From positions 1 through 64,000 of the forward strand of contig NZ_QEII01000236.1 of assembly GCF_003347515.1 (NCBI RefSeq): a stretch of 64,000 nt of DNA. The letters are read 5' to 3'. Position 1 is the first letter of the stretch. The number at the start of each line of letters is the position of its first letter. A program made the position numbers and the translations under genes. Shown here piece after piece: positions 48,713-58,215 of the stretch. This stretch comes from Rhodoferax ferrireducens. Its GTDB lineage: Bacteria > Pseudomonadota > Gammaproteobacteria > Burkholderiales > Burkholderiaceae_C. The notes under the pieces were generated by a model, which was not told the DNA's origin, did no database searches, and saw only the letters and a list, made by a program, of their open reading frames with translations.

Positions 48713-49222
48713 TTATTTGGCCGGGCGGTGGCGAAAGGTCCAGCGGTCGTTGGCCAGGAAGTTGCTCACGCTGGCCATCAGGATGGCGATGACATTGGCC
48801 AGCATGTAGTGCAGGCTGTGCGCGAGCCACAGGGTCAGACCGTACTGCAAGGCAATGCCCAGCCACGAGGCAACTGCATAGCGTCCAAGCTGGCCAAAAA
48901 AGACTGAGACACCGGTCTGGGGCGCCTGGCCGGGCCGGGCGGCATGCAGCGCGGCGGCACGCAGCCGGTCGGCCCAGGTCCAGAGCCGGTTCCAGGTGAA
49001 GTTATTGAGGGTGGCCACCGCAATGGCCAGGGCCAGCGAGGCGTAGAGCCGGTTACGCGGCGCGGCAATGGCCGCAAACAAGTATTCCTGCGCCAGGAAC
49101 AGCACGGCCATGTTGACCACGGTGCCAGAGGCGCCGACCAAGCCAAACTTGATGTAGCGAAAGCTCTTGACCCATTCCACCCACAAATAGAAACGCTGTT
49201 GCCAGCTCTGGCGCTGACTCAT
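48713..49222 (-). CDS. GtrA-family membrane protein
   Basis: A 169-residue protein with four membrane helices. FIKFGLVGASGTVVNMAVLFLAQE-type residues in helix 1 and NNFTWNRLWTW in the middle are the GtrA signature; the C-terminal SNFLANDRWTFRHR completes it. GtrA-like proteins flip polyprenyl-linked sugars or serve cell-surface polysaccharide synthesis. The gene overlaps the GT9 gene upstream by four bases and is three bases from the GT39 gene downstream, so the three form an operon that can make, flip and transfer a lipid-linked sugar. Confidence 0.9.
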   Translation of the reverse strand: MSQRQSWQQRFYLWVEWVKSFRYIKFGLVGASGTVVNMAVLFLAQEYLFAAIAAPRNRLYASLALAIAVATLNNFTWNRLWTWADRLRAAALHAARPGQAPQTGVSVFFGQLGRYAVASWLGIALQYGLTLWLAHSLHYMLANVIAILMASVSNFLANDRWTFRHRPAK

Positions 49223-50454
49223 GACAGTACGTGTGTGGGCCGGGCCAGGGCGGCCAGGGCGTCGGCCAGCACCGGGTCCGGGGCAATGCGTTTAAGGCAT
49301 TGGTTGTCGCCATCGCAAAAGGTTTCGCGGTGGTTGTACGCGCTCAGGCAGGGTGAACAGGCAATACCCGATTCCAGTACCTGGGCGCGTGGCCCGAGCG
49401 GGCCGTATAGGCGGCCGGTCTCGGGGCCGAAGAACACCAGCGTGCGGATCGGCGTGAGACTGGCAAAGTGGCCGGGTCCGCCATCGTTGGTGATGAGTAA
49501 ATCCGCGCCGTGAAACAGCATCAGGAGTTCGCGGATGCTGCGGGTGTAGCCGGTGAGGTCGACGCAAAATTCGCTGCCGATTTGCGTCAGCAACTCGCGC
49601 GCCAGCGGCGCATCGTCACGCAGGCCAATCAGTCCCACCGCGTGCCCGGTTTGGCACAGACCGCGTGCCACCTGGGCATAGTGGGCCGCAGGCCAGGCGC
49701 GCTCGGGCAGCAGGCCGCCACCAGCGTAAATCAATACGATTTGCCGACCTTGCAGGGCCGGGTGGTCGGCGAGCATTTTGTTGCGGTAGGTTTGCAGCTC
49801 AAGGGCGTCGAAGGGTACGGACAGGCCCGTATCCGAGGGCAATTCGCGGATCGGCGCCGCCTTGTTGCGCGGCATGGCGTCAGCGTCCAGCGCATCGACC
49901 AGCGACAAAAACTGTTTGCTGATGTGCTGGTAGGGGTTGTAGGGAACGGCCTTGTTGATATAGCTGCCGCGGTACAGGCCTTCCTGCGTATGCGGCGTGA
50001 AGCCCACGCGCAGCGGCGCACCGCTCAGGTAAGACATCAGGCTGCTGATGCGGGAGAACAGTTCGCAGTCGATCACCGAGTCCAAGGGCAGGCGGCGCAA
50101 TGTCATGCAGACGCGCCAGATGTCGCCCAGCAAACCCAGGCCGGCACTGTCGTCCAGCGCGTGCAGGTGTTCCGGTTGGGCCAGGCCCAGCAAGGCGGCG
50201 ACTTCCTGGTTTTTTTTTAATTGCAACACGTGCAGCGTGGCACTCGGGTAGCGCTGGCGCAGGGCCGCAAACATGGGGCCGGCCAGCACCACGCTGCCCA
50301 TTTCGGACAGCAGAATCACCAGGATGTGGCGCGGCTCGCGGGCCAGTTGCGCCGCAGGGCGCCCCCATGCCGCGGCCCGGGCCCACACCGACACCACGGC
50401 GCACAGGAGTTGGCCCAGCCAGCGGTCAATCCAGCGTTGTGTCTGTACTTTCAT
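49219..50454 (-). CDS. GT9-family glycosyltransferase (heptosyltransferase-like)
   Basis: A 411-residue GT-B fold enzyme. ILVILLSEMGSVVLAGPMFAALRQ near the N-terminus and ADLLITNDGGPGHFASLTPIRTLVFFGPETGRLYGP near the C-terminus are typical of the heptosyltransferase family (GT9). ADP-heptose is the usual donor, but other sugars occur, so the substrate is open. The last third contains four Cys. It starts the three-gene unit with GtrA and GT39 and lies 26 bases from the metK stop on the same strand. Confidence 0.88.
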   Translation of the reverse strand: MKVQTQRWIDRWLGQLLCAVVSVWARAAAWGRPAAQLAREPRHILVILLSEMGSVVLAGPMFAALRQRYPSATLHVLQLKKNQEVAALLGLAQPEHLHALDDSAGLGLLGDIWRVCMTLRRLPLDSVIDCELFSRISSLMSYLSGAPLRVGFTPHTQEGLYRGSYINKAVPYNPYQHISKQFLSLVDALDADAMPRNKAAPIRELPSDTGLSVPFDALELQTYRNKMLADHPALQGRQIVLIYAGGGLLPERAWPAAHYAQVARGLCQTGHAVGLIGLRDDAPLARELLTQIGSEFCVDLTGYTRSIRELLMLFHGADLLITNDGGPGHFASLTPIRTLVFFGPETGRLYGPLGPRAQVLESGIACSPCLSAYNHRETFCDGDNQCLKRIAPDPVLADALAALARPTHVLS

Positions 50455-50480
50455 GCGTCCCGGTTCGCTTGTCAGTCGCT

Positions 50481-51662
50481 TTACAGGCCGGCCGCGTCAC
50501 GCAAGGCCTGCGCCTTGTCGGTGCGCTCCCAGGTGAACTCGGGCTCTTCACGGCCGAAGTGACCGTAAGCCGCCGTCTTCTCGTAGATCGGACGCAGCAA
50601 ATCGAGCATCTGGATGATGCCTTTGGGGCGCAGGTCAAACAGCTCGTGCACCAGCGCGGCGATTTTGTCGTCCGGGATCACGCCCGTGCCTTCGGTATAG
50701 ACGGTCACGTTCATGGGTTTGGCCACGCCGATCGCATAAGCCACCTGGATCTGGCACTGCCGCGCCAAGCCGGCCGCCACAATGTTCTTGGCCACATAAC
50801 GCGCGGCATAGGCGGCGGAGCGGTCCACTTTTGTTGGGTCTTTGCCGCTGAAAGCGCCACCGCCGTGCGGGCAGGCACCGCCGTAGGTGTCGACAATGAT
50901 CTTGCGTCCGGTCAAACCGCAGTCGCCCTGCGGGCCGCCGACCACAAAGCGGCCGGTCGGGTTGATCAGGTATTTGGTGTCGGCGGTCAGCCATTCTTTG
51001 GGCAGTACGGGCTTGATGATGTCCTCAATCACGGCCTCAATGAAAGCCGGCTTCATCTTGGCGCCGTCGCTCATCTCCGGGCTGTGCTGGCTGGACAGCA
51101 CCACGGTGTCGATGCTGTGCGGCTTGCCGTCCACGTAGCGCATGGTGATCTGGCTCTTGGCGTCGGGGCGCAGAAAGGGCAGGCGGCCGTCTTTGCGCAG
51201 CTGCGCCTGGCGCTCCACCAAGCGGTGCGCGTAGTAAATCGGCGCGGGCATCAGCTCGGGAGTCTCGTTGCAGGCATAGCCAAACATCAAGCCCTGGTCA
51301 CCGGCGCCGGTGTTGAGGTGGTCGTCGCTCGCATGGTCCACGCCCTGGGCGATGTCATTGCTTTGCTTGTCATAGGCCACCAGCACGGCGCAACCCTTGT
51401 AGTCGATGCCGTATTCGGTGTTGTCGTAACCAATGCGCTTGATGGTGTCGCGGGCCACCTGGATGTAGTCGACATGCGCGTTGGTGGTGATTTCACCGGC
51501 CAGCACCACCAAGCCGGTGTTGCATAAGGTCTCTGCGGCAACGCGGGACTTGGGGTCCTGTTGAAAGATCGCGTCAAGGATGGCGTCCGAAATCTGGTCG
51601 GCCACCTTGTCGGGGTGACCTTCAGATACGGACTCGGAAGTGAAGAGAAAATCGTTCGCCAT
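50481..51662 (-). CDS. metK: S-adenosylmethionine synthetase
   Basis: A 393-residue enzyme making S-adenosylmethionine from methionine and ATP. Signatures [33 protein letters not shown] and [19 protein letters not shown] are intact. The start at 51662 gives the family N-terminus [15 protein letters not shown]; an upstream in-frame extension is not conserved. It is divergent from an lpxL-like gene, and a perfect palindrome lies between them. No SAM or SAH riboswitch was recognised upstream. Confidence 0.97.
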   Translation of the reverse strand: MANDFLFTSESVSEGHPDKVADQISDAILDAIFQQDPKSRVAAETLCNTGLVVLAGEITTNAHVDYIQVARDTIKRIGYDNTEYGIDYKGCAVLVAYDKQSNDIAQGVDHASDDHLNTGAGDQGLMFGYACNETPELMPAPIYYAHRLVERQAQLRKDGRLPFLRPDAKSQITMRYVDGKPHSIDTVVLSSQHSPEMSDGAKMKPAFIEAVIEDIIKPVLPKEWLTADTKYLINPTGRFVVGGPQGDCGLTGRKIIVDTYGGACPHGGGAFSGKDPTKVDRSAAYAARYVAKNIVAAGLARQCQIQVAYAIGVAKPMNVTVYTEGTGVIPDDKIAALVHELFDLRPKGIIQMLDLLRPIYEKTAAYGHFGREEPEFTWERTDKAQALRDAAGL

Positions 51663-51748
51663 GGTTTTAAGCTCCAATAACAGCAGTTGCAACAAGTTCA
51701 AGACCGCGTTGCTTGGGCTTGGAGGCTTCGGCGAACGCTTTAGCAGAT

Positions 51749-51764
51749 TTGTCAAATTTGACAA
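51749..51764. promoter_or_regulatory. Perfect 16-bp palindrome between metK and lpxL-like gene
   Basis: TTGTCAAATTTGACAA is its own reverse complement. It lies 87 bases from the metK start and 92 bases from the acyltransferase start. TTGACA on each strand could be a promoter -35 box, so it may be a shared operator; no regulator is assigned. Confidence 0.5.
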
Positions 51765-51855
51765 GGCACAATGGCGGCTCGCGGGAACCGCTCCATGTGT
51801 GTGTCGCCCTGCAAGTAGTTCCATAACTCAGCGACCCGAGCATTTTATCCCAGCG

Positions 51856-52686
51856 ATGATTACCCTTTTCAAAATTTTGTCCGTACTGCCCTTGTGGTTG
51901 GCGCATGGGCTGGGCTGGGGCATGGGCTGGCTGGTGTTTGCCATCTCCGGCGTGTATCGCCGGCGTTTTCTGGCCAACGCCCGCCAGGCCGGCATGGTTT
52001 GGCAGCAATGGCTGGGCGCGGTCGGCGAGAGCGGCAAGCTGGTGGCAGAGTTGCCGCGCCTGTGGCTGGGACGACCGGTGCCGGTGCAATGGGATGGTGC
52101 CCGGCATGTGGAGGCGGCGCTGGCACTGGGGCGGGGCGTGGTTTTTTTGACGCCGCATCTGGGCTGCTTCGAGATCACGGCCCAGGCCTATGCCCAGCGC
52201 TACGGCCAGGACAAAGAGCCCATGACCGTGTTGTTTCGCCCGCCGCGCCAGTCCTGGTTGCGCGAACTCGTGACGACGGCACGCGCGCGCCCGGGCCTGC
52301 ACACGGCGCCCACGACACTGGCGGGGGTCAAGCAGATGATCAAAGCCTTAAAAAAAGGCCAGTCCCTGGGCCTGTTGCCGGACCAGGTACCGCCGCTGGG
52401 CCTGGGGCTGTGGGTGCCGTTTTTTGGCAGCGATGCCTACACCATGACCCTGTCCGTGCGGCTGGCGCAACAAACGGGCGCTACGGTGCTGATGGCCTGG
52501 GGCGAGCGCTTGTCCTGGGGGCGCGGTTATCGGGTGCATGTGCAGCCTTTGGGGGCCGCCTTGCCCACAGATGGCGTGCAGGCGGCAGCGCATATCAACC
52601 GGGCCATGGAAGGTCTGATCCGCAGCTGTCCGCAGCAATACCTGTGGGGCTACGCGCGCTACAAGCAGCCGCGGCAGGAGCTGTGA
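51856..52686 (+). CDS. Lipid A biosynthesis acyltransferase (LpxL/HtrB-like), copy 1
   Basis: A 276-residue inner-membrane acyltransferase that adds a secondary acyl chain to lipid A. A membrane segment is at about residues 5-30. The catalytic HX4E box is in LTPHLGCFEITAQAYA, followed by VLFRPPRQSWL and LLPDQVPPLGLGLWVPFFG. The start at 51856 is preferred because upstream codons lie in metK leader sequence. A related gene follows after 18 bases, giving a tandem pair. Confidence 0.9.
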   Translation: MITLFKILSVLPLWLAHGLGWGMGWLVFAISGVYRRRFLANARQAGMVWQQWLGAVGESGKLVAELPRLWLGRPVPVQWDGARHVEAALALGRGVVFLTPHLGCFEITAQAYAQRYGQDKEPMTVLFRPPRQSWLRELVTTARARPGLHTAPTTLAGVKQMIKALKKGQSLGLLPDQVPPLGLGLWVPFFGSDAYTMTLSVRLAQQTGATVLMAWGERLSWGRGYRVHVQPLGAALPTDGVQAAAHINRAMEGLIRSCPQQYLWGYARYKQPRQEL

Positions 52687-52704
52687 TCATGCGTCCGGTG
52701 TTTC

Positions 52705-53583
52705 ATGCTTAGCCGCTGGGTGAGTCAGTGTGGCGTCGCCCTGATGCACGTGCTGGGGCGTTTGCCGCTGGCCTGGGTACGTGCCTTGGGCTGGATGCTG
52801 GGTGGCGTGCTTCATGTCCTGGCGGTGCCGCGGCGCCGGGTCGCGCAGACCAACTTGCGCCTGTGTTTTCCGGACAAGTCCGCAGCCCAGATTCGGGCTC
52901 TGTCTTTGCAGACCTTTGTTCATTTCGCCCAGGCCTGGCTGGACCGCGGCTGGCTCTGGCATGGTTCGCCTGACGTCGTGCGACGGCGCCTGCATCTGTC
53001 CGGGGCGGTGAGCGAGCTGCAAGGCAATGAACCAGTCGTCATCTTTGCGCCGCATTTCGTCGGGCTGGATGCGGGCTGGGTGGCCTTGACCCAGCAGTTG
53101 CCACGCCACTTCACCACGATTTACACCAATCAGGCCAACAAGGTGGTTGACGGCTGGATTTTGGCCGGTCGTCAGCGTTTCGGGCGTGCGCGGCTGTTCG
53201 GGCGCGCGGATGGTGTCAAAACCATTGTCGCCACGCTGCGTGCGGGCGATCCGCTGTATTTGTTGCCGGACATGAATTTTGGTCCAGAGGACTCCGTTTA
53301 CGTGCCCTTTTATGGCGTCTCGGCGGCCACCGTGCCGTCTCTGTCGCGCTTTGCCAAACTGGGTCGCGCCAAGGTGGTGCCGGTGGTGACGCGCATGACG
53401 CGCCGTGGCTATGAGGTTGAGGTCATGCCGTCCTGGCCGGGTTTTCCGTCGGACGATGTGCTGGCGGATACGGCGCTCATGAACCTGCGCCTGCAGTCGT
53501 TCATCGACACCATGCCGGACCAGTATTTTTGGGTTCACAAGCGCTTCAAGGACCGCCCGCCGGGCGTGCCAGCCGTTTATTGA
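52705..53583 (+). CDS. Lipid A biosynthesis acyltransferase (LpxL/HtrB-like), copy 2
   Basis: A 292-residue paralogue of the preceding gene. The box is HX4D (FAPHFVGLDAGW) instead of HX4E, a known variant. YLLPDMNFGPEDSVYVPFYG and QYFWVHKRFKDRPPG match the LpxL/LpxM family. Two distinct boxes suggest different acyl-chain or position preference. It would act after the first enzyme at the inner membrane. Its 3' end marks the beginning of the decayed region. Confidence 0.9.
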   Translation: MLSRWVSQCGVALMHVLGRLPLAWVRALGWMLGGVLHVLAVPRRRVAQTNLRLCFPDKSAAQIRALSLQTFVHFAQAWLDRGWLWHGSPDVVRRRLHLSGAVSELQGNEPVVIFAPHFVGLDAGWVALTQQLPRHFTTIYTNQANKVVDGWILAGRQRFGRARLFGRADGVKTIVATLRAGDPLYLLPDMNFGPEDSVYVPFYGVSAATVPSLSRFAKLGRAKVVPVVTRMTRRGYEVEVMPSWPGFPSDDVLADTALMNLRLQSFIDTMPDQYFWVHKRFKDRPPGVPAVY

Positions 53584-53649
53584 GATTTAGTAACTACTCA
53601 GCTCCCAATGGTGTTCAATCAGAATTCGCTATGAAATAGTGAGCGACAA

Positions 53650-53850
53650 TTGGATTCGATGCCAAACCTACCCGACCTCACGCAACTCAGCTCCGATCAA
53701 AAGGATGAGCTGATCAGGATGTTATGGCCCTTGCAGCGACAAATGCAAGAGCTGCCCAAACGGTCCTGGCTGCAAAGCCATTTGCCTGTTGAAGTGATGG
53801 CACGGCAGATTAGTACTAAAACAAGATCTAGCCCGTCTTACCTGAGTTAG
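53650..53850 (+). pseudogene. Transposase-like N-terminal fragment (IS66 TnpC-like)
   Basis: A 66-codon frame starts with LPDLTQLSSDQKDELIRMLW, like the N-terminal region of IS66-family TnpC transposases as I remember them. No later transposase domain follows. The frame ends in what seems to be a degenerate family 1 repeat. The assignment is tentative; it could be an unrelated short protein. Confidence 0.45.
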
Positions 53851-53865
53851 TAGCTATTAAATCAT
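53816..53865 (-). repeat. Degenerate dispersed repeat (family 1)
   Basis: AAAACAAGATCTAGCCCGTC, then TAGTAGCTATTAAAT keep the two ends of the reverse-strand consensus, but the GCGC core is lost. Low confidence. Confidence 0.35.
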
Positions 53866-54492
53866 GGGTAATTTCAGCTGGCGCCGTCTATCCGCCCGCC
53901 ACCGACCAACCGGCGTGCAGATTGACCTTGTTGTTCTAGTACTCCCACGCCGTGCCACATCGCTCGCAGCGGTATTGCGTGACGTGCCATCGGCTTTGTC
54001 ATGGCTGCCGCTTTCCGGCAGCAAAGGCCGCCACCGACAACTCTTCGGCCGATCCGGCCAACCGATAAATTTTCAGAAACTTCCAGAAGTTCATGCTGAC
54101 ATGGCGAAGTGTGCTCATTTGCTGGACTCTATATTTGACTGCTGGCTATGCCAAATCGACGAAAGACTCAGATGCCATTCAAAAATTGCATATCAGACGC
54201 AGCCTTGGCGAAGGGTTCTATTGCGGCAAGATGAATGGCCGAGAAAAGGTGAGGCGGTGGGTGGACATCAGATCGCCAGGGTATAAGACTGATCGACTGG
54301 GACATGACTTGACCGATGGGGCAGTCCAGCTGTAAGTCATATACCAACACACGCAAGTCTGCATACCTTCTAGCGGAGGTCAGCCCTGAGGAGTTACAGA
54401 AATTGGCGCAACTGCGACGTCAACCAAGCGCTTATCCCTCGGCCAATTGTGTCGCCACCGCCCACATAGAGCGTTCAGAGTGTGCCTGATCA

Positions 54493-56412
54493 TCAAGGCG
54501 CTATTGGCAAGAGAAGCCGCCCGCCCAGAGGATGGCAGCGCTGCTCGCCCGGCCGGGTGATCTTCGGCCTTGCATCGTCACAGCCGATGCCGAGCAAGTA
54601 AGTCTCGAAACTCCTGGGCGCCATGGGGCGGCCGAACAGGTAGCCCTGATAGGCATGGCAGCCGCAGCCTGAAAGAAAGATGCGCTGCTCTTCCGTCTCC
54701 ACGCCTTCGGCGATGACATTCAGGCGCATGCTCTGTCCCAGTGCCACGATCATCTGCGCTATCGCTGCATCATTGGGGTCCACCAGAACCGAGCGCACAA
54801 AAGACTGGTCGATCTTCAGCTGGTCCAGTGGCAAGCGTTTCAGGTAGGACAGTGATGAATAGCCGGTCCCGAAATCGTCCAGAGAAAAACCGACGCCGTG
54901 CGCGCGCAACGCGGTCATCTTGGCGATGGTGTCCTCCACGGCATCCAGCAGCAGGCTCTCAGTCAGTTCCAGCTTGAGACGCTTCGGATCGGCGCCGGTG
55001 CGATCCAGCGTGGCGAGCACTTGCTCGACAAAATCCCGCTGGTGTAGTTGGCGAGCGCTGACGTTGACCGAGATGGTGAAATTGCAAAGATCACTTCTTG
55101 CGGACCATTCCATCAGTTGCTGACAGGCCATCTCAAGCACTTGCAGGCCCATCGGAATGATCAGGCCGGAGTCCTCCGCCATCGGGATGAATTCACATGG
55201 TGCCAGCAGCCCACGCTGCGGATGTTGCCAGCGTATCAGGGCTTCGGCGCCTATCAGTTTGCCATCGCTGCAAACCTGCGGTTGGTAGTGCAGCACGAAT
55301 TCCTTACGTTGCAGGCTGAGTCGCATGGCGCTCTCCAGTTCGGCGCGTTCGGTGATTGCCCTCTGCATGGCTGGATCGAAGAAACACAACGCGTTGCGGC
55401 CAGCCGCCTTGGCCTGGTACATCGCCAGGTCCGCGCGGCGCAGCAACTCGGCCACCGTTTCATGTTCGGCGTGGAACAGGGTCGCGCCGATGCTGGGACT
55501 GCTGTAATGCACCTGATCGGCTAGCACATAGGGCGCATTGAGGGCGGCGCGAATGCGCTCGCCAATTAGCTCGGCGAGACGGGCGGCATGTTCGATCTGC
55601 GGGCCGAGATCGGTCAGGATCACCACGAATTCGTCGCCCCCCAGGCGCGCGACGGTATCGCCTTCCCGTGCGCAGTTGGTCAGACGTTTGGCGACCTGCT
55701 GCAACAAGAGGTCGCCAATTTCGTGGCCGGCCGAGTCATTGAGCATTTTGAAATTGTCGAGATCGATAAACAGTAGCGCCCCTCGGCCACCGGTACGGCG
55801 GCTGACGGTCAGCGCCTGTTGCAAACGATCCATCAACAAGCGGCGGTTGCCCAGTTTGGTCAGCGAGTCGTAAAACGCCAGCTCCATGATTTCTTTTTCC
55901 GCGGCCTTTCGACGCGACATATCGCTCACCGTTCCAACGTAGTTGGTGATCGTGCCATCGGTGCCCCTGACCACTGCCAAGCTGCACCAGATCGGGTACA
56001 CGGCGCCGCTTTTGTGTCGCACGTACATCTCCCCGCGCCAGTAACCCTGTCGTTTAGTCTGGCACCACAAGTCTTCATAAAACGCCGGCTCGTGGTAGCC
56101 GGAGCGGAAGAATTGCGGGCTTTTGCCGATCACTTCTTCAGCGCCATACCCGCTCGATTCGGTAAAAGCCCGATTCACGCGCAGGATCACTTTGTCGCGG
56201 TCGGTGATCATCATGCCGTCCTGCGTCTCGAAGGCGGTCGCGGCAATGCGCAGCTCCTGTTCGATGCGTTTGCGCTCCGTGATACTGCGGTTGGCAATGC
56301 GCATCAGGAGTCCCATCGTGCGCGCAAGCACAACTTCGGCACTTTTGAGCTGGCGGCGGATGAATCCGTAAAGGCGAATGATCTTCATGGCAAGGAGCAG
56401 CGAGCGGGTCAA
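54493..56412 (-). CDS. PAS-GGDEF-EAL cyclic-di-GMP enzyme
   Basis: A 639-residue cytosolic signalling protein. A short helical N-terminus is followed by a PAS domain (about residues 55-170), a GGDEF domain with intact RLGGDEFVV, and an EAL domain with AEALIRWQHP, ELTESLLLD and DDFGTGYSSL. Both synthesis and hydrolysis of c-di-GMP are possible. Unlike many relatives it has no membrane or sensory domain before the PAS, so the front may be lost. The start is TTG at 56412 or ATG 56388, neither with a strong ribosome binding site. It follows the broken chemoreceptor gene after three bases. Confidence 0.92.
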   Translation of the reverse strand: MTRSLLLAMKIIRLYGFIRRQLKSAEVVLARTMGLLMRIANRSITERKRIEQELRIAATAFETQDGMMITDRDKVILRVNRAFTESSGYGAEEVIGKSPQFFRSGYHEPAFYEDLWCQTKRQGYWRGEMYVRHKSGAVYPIWCSLAVVRGTDGTITNYVGTVSDMSRRKAAEKEIMELAFYDSLTKLGNRRLLMDRLQQALTVSRRTGGRGALLFIDLDNFKMLNDSAGHEIGDLLLQQVAKRLTNCAREGDTVARLGGDEFVVILTDLGPQIEHAARLAELIGERIRAALNAPYVLADQVHYSSPSIGATLFHAEHETVAELLRRADLAMYQAKAAGRNALCFFDPAMQRAITERAELESAMRLSLQRKEFVLHYQPQVCSDGKLIGAEALIRWQHPQRGLLAPCEFIPMAEDSGLIIPMGLQVLEMACQQLMEWSARSDLCNFTISVNVSARQLHQRDFVEQVLATLDRTGADPKRLKLELTESLLLDAVEDTIAKMTALRAHGVGFSLDDFGTGYSSLSYLKRLPLDQLKIDQSFVRSVLVDPNDAAIAQMIVALGQSMRLNVIAEGVETEEQRIFLSGCGCHAYQGYLFGRPMAPRSFETYLLGIGCDDARPKITRPGEQRCHPLGGRLLLPIAP

Positions 56413-56415
56413 GCC

Positions 56416-57981
56416 CTATGCCAGCAACAGCGGACCACGGGACTCCGGCGCACCGAGCGTGAACACACCCACAGCCCGAACCAGCTCCTGGGCTTGGGCC
56501 GTGAGGCTGCTGGCAGCGGTGGCCATTTCCTCCACCAGAGCCGCATTTTGTTGCGTCGCCTGGTCGAGCTCGGTGACCGCCCCGCCGACCTGCGCCACGC
56601 CGGTAGCCTGCTCGTTGCTCGCCGCACTGATCTCGCCCATGAGATTGCTCAAACGGCGGATCGAGCTCACCACTTCAGTCATGGTGTTGCCCGCCTGATT
56701 GACCAGGGTGGTGCCGTGCGCGACGCGCTCGACGCTGGCGTTGATCAGGCGTTTGATTTCCTTGGCCGCGTCGGCCGAGCGGCCGGCCAGACTGCGCACC
56801 TCGGTCGCCACCACGGCAAAGCCGCGGCCCTGCTCACCGGCTCGGGCCGCCTCCACCGCCGCATTCAAGGCCAAGATGTTGGTCTGGAAGGCGATGCTGT
56901 CAATGACGCCAATGATGTCGGAAATTGTGCGCGACGATTCATTGATGCCCTTCATCGTTTGCACCACCTGGTCTACCACTTCGCCACCCGTGACTGCCAC
57001 CGTGGATGCGCTCATGGCCAGCTGATTGGCCTGGCGCGCATTGTCGGCGTTGTGTTGGACGGTCGCGCCAAGTTGTTCCATGGCGGCCGCTGTTTGCTCC
57101 AGCGCGCTGGCCTGGCTTTCGGTGCGGCTTGAGAGATCGTGGTTGCCTTGGGCGATCTGGGCGCTGGCCGTGGCCACGGCTTCGGAGCCCTGGCGTACGT
57201 TGCCCACGATGTCGGCAAGCTTGTCCCGCATGTCGGACAGGACGTGCAGCAAACGCGCGGCTTCGTCCTCGCCTTGGACCCGGATGACGGTCGCAAGATT
57301 GCCCCGACTGATGGCTTCAGCGGATTCAATCGCCTGCTGGATAGGCCCCGTGATGGAACGTGTGACCATCCACGCGAGCAACATACTCAACACCAAAGAC
57401 AGTACGGCGCCGAGTCCAAGGGCCCATTGGCTGGAGGTCGTCACGGAGGCGGCTTCAGCCTGAACCTGGGCCAGCAGCGCACTGGCGTGCTGGGCAACCT
57501 GGTCAACGGTCTTGAGGTAGTTCTCAGCCAACGGTCGCAGGTCGTGGTCCACGGCGGCGGAGATGTCCTCGCCAGCATTTTTCCTTGTCAGTAACTTGGC
57601 ACGCGCGTCAATGTATATCGAACGATTCCTGGCAACCTCGGCCATCACTTGTTTGCCCTTGTCATCCTACAGCAGTGCTTCGAGCTTCTTCTGGGCCTCG
57701 CCCACGCTCTTCGAGGTCGCGGCCATGTCGGTCTGCAGCGCATCGATGTAGGCTGCATCCGACGTCTTCAGCGCCGATGATGCCCTCACCCAGTTGAGGT
57801 TGATGTCAGCCGTCCAGCGCTGGGCCAGGGAGTTTCGTTCCAGCTCGGTGCTCGCGATCTGCTGCGCCGCAGCCTTGAGGGTTCCCAGACGCCAGACGCC
57901 GATGGCAGCGATGATGGCGGTGATCAACAACACCAGTCCAAACGCCAGCGCGAGGCGGGACCCGATTTTCAGCTTGTTCAT
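56416..57981 (-). pseudogene. Methyl-accepting chemotaxis protein, interrupted by one amber codon
   Basis: The full frame would encode about 521 residues: membrane helix (about 12-32), periplasmic four-helix domain, second helix (about 190-210), HAMP and a signalling domain with [23 protein letters not shown] at 57667-57669 follows residue 104 (KKLEALL) and the frame then resumes as [18 protein letters not shown] with no shift. So the N-terminal 104 residues and the C-terminal 410 would be split. It may be a nonsense mutation, sequencing error or suppressed stop. Codons after the stop keep normal usage, so the change is recent. Confidence 0.85.
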
Positions 57982-58215
57982 TGATAGTTTTCTAGTAGGC
58001 AGTAAGGTTATTCGACCGGCACCACGGGCATTCCCGCGATGAGGGCTTCGACATCGGTCAGCGTTGCCTTAAGTTGGCACTATGGCGCGCACCGCGTGGA
58101 ATGAGAAGAAGCAGTTTCGACGCAATTGTCCATACCAGACGACGCAATTGATTGCTGAGTCCAAGCTCGTCAATGAGGTCCAAGTATTTCTATTCCTTGC
58201 GGTTTCGGCTGGTAT
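57982..58215. other. Intergenic region upstream of the broken chemoreceptor gene
   Basis: It contains a short minus-strand frame ending LKATLTDVEALIAGMPVVPVE at 58008, which looks like the C-terminal tail of a lost protein. A rightward ATG at about 58081 opens a short frame with no recognised similarity. No clear promoter was found. Confidence 0.3.

Larger units (their letters stand above)
53584..54492. other. Decayed 0.9-kb region, probable mobile-element remnants
   Basis: This AT-richer, non-coding stretch holds a short transposase-like fragment (53650-53850), a degenerate family 1 repeat (53816-53865), and, on the minus strand near 53928-53990, an interrupted zinc-ribbon-like peptide (QYRCERCGTAWEY). 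A small open frame at 54093-54335 has no recognised similarity. No terminal inverted repeats or target duplications were found. Confidence 0.55.

Noticed and set aside
51663..51855. SAM or SAH riboswitch upstream of metK
   Set aside because: I could not find the conserved cores; only a palindrome was clear.
54093..54335. 80-codon frame in the decayed region
   Set aside because: No ribosome binding site, no similarity recognised and odd composition; not called as a gene.
57998..58079. Short C-terminal-looking peptide on the minus strand (ending MPVVPVE)
   Set aside because: It is only 22 codons after a TAG, without start or family match; kept only as a note in the intergenic entry.
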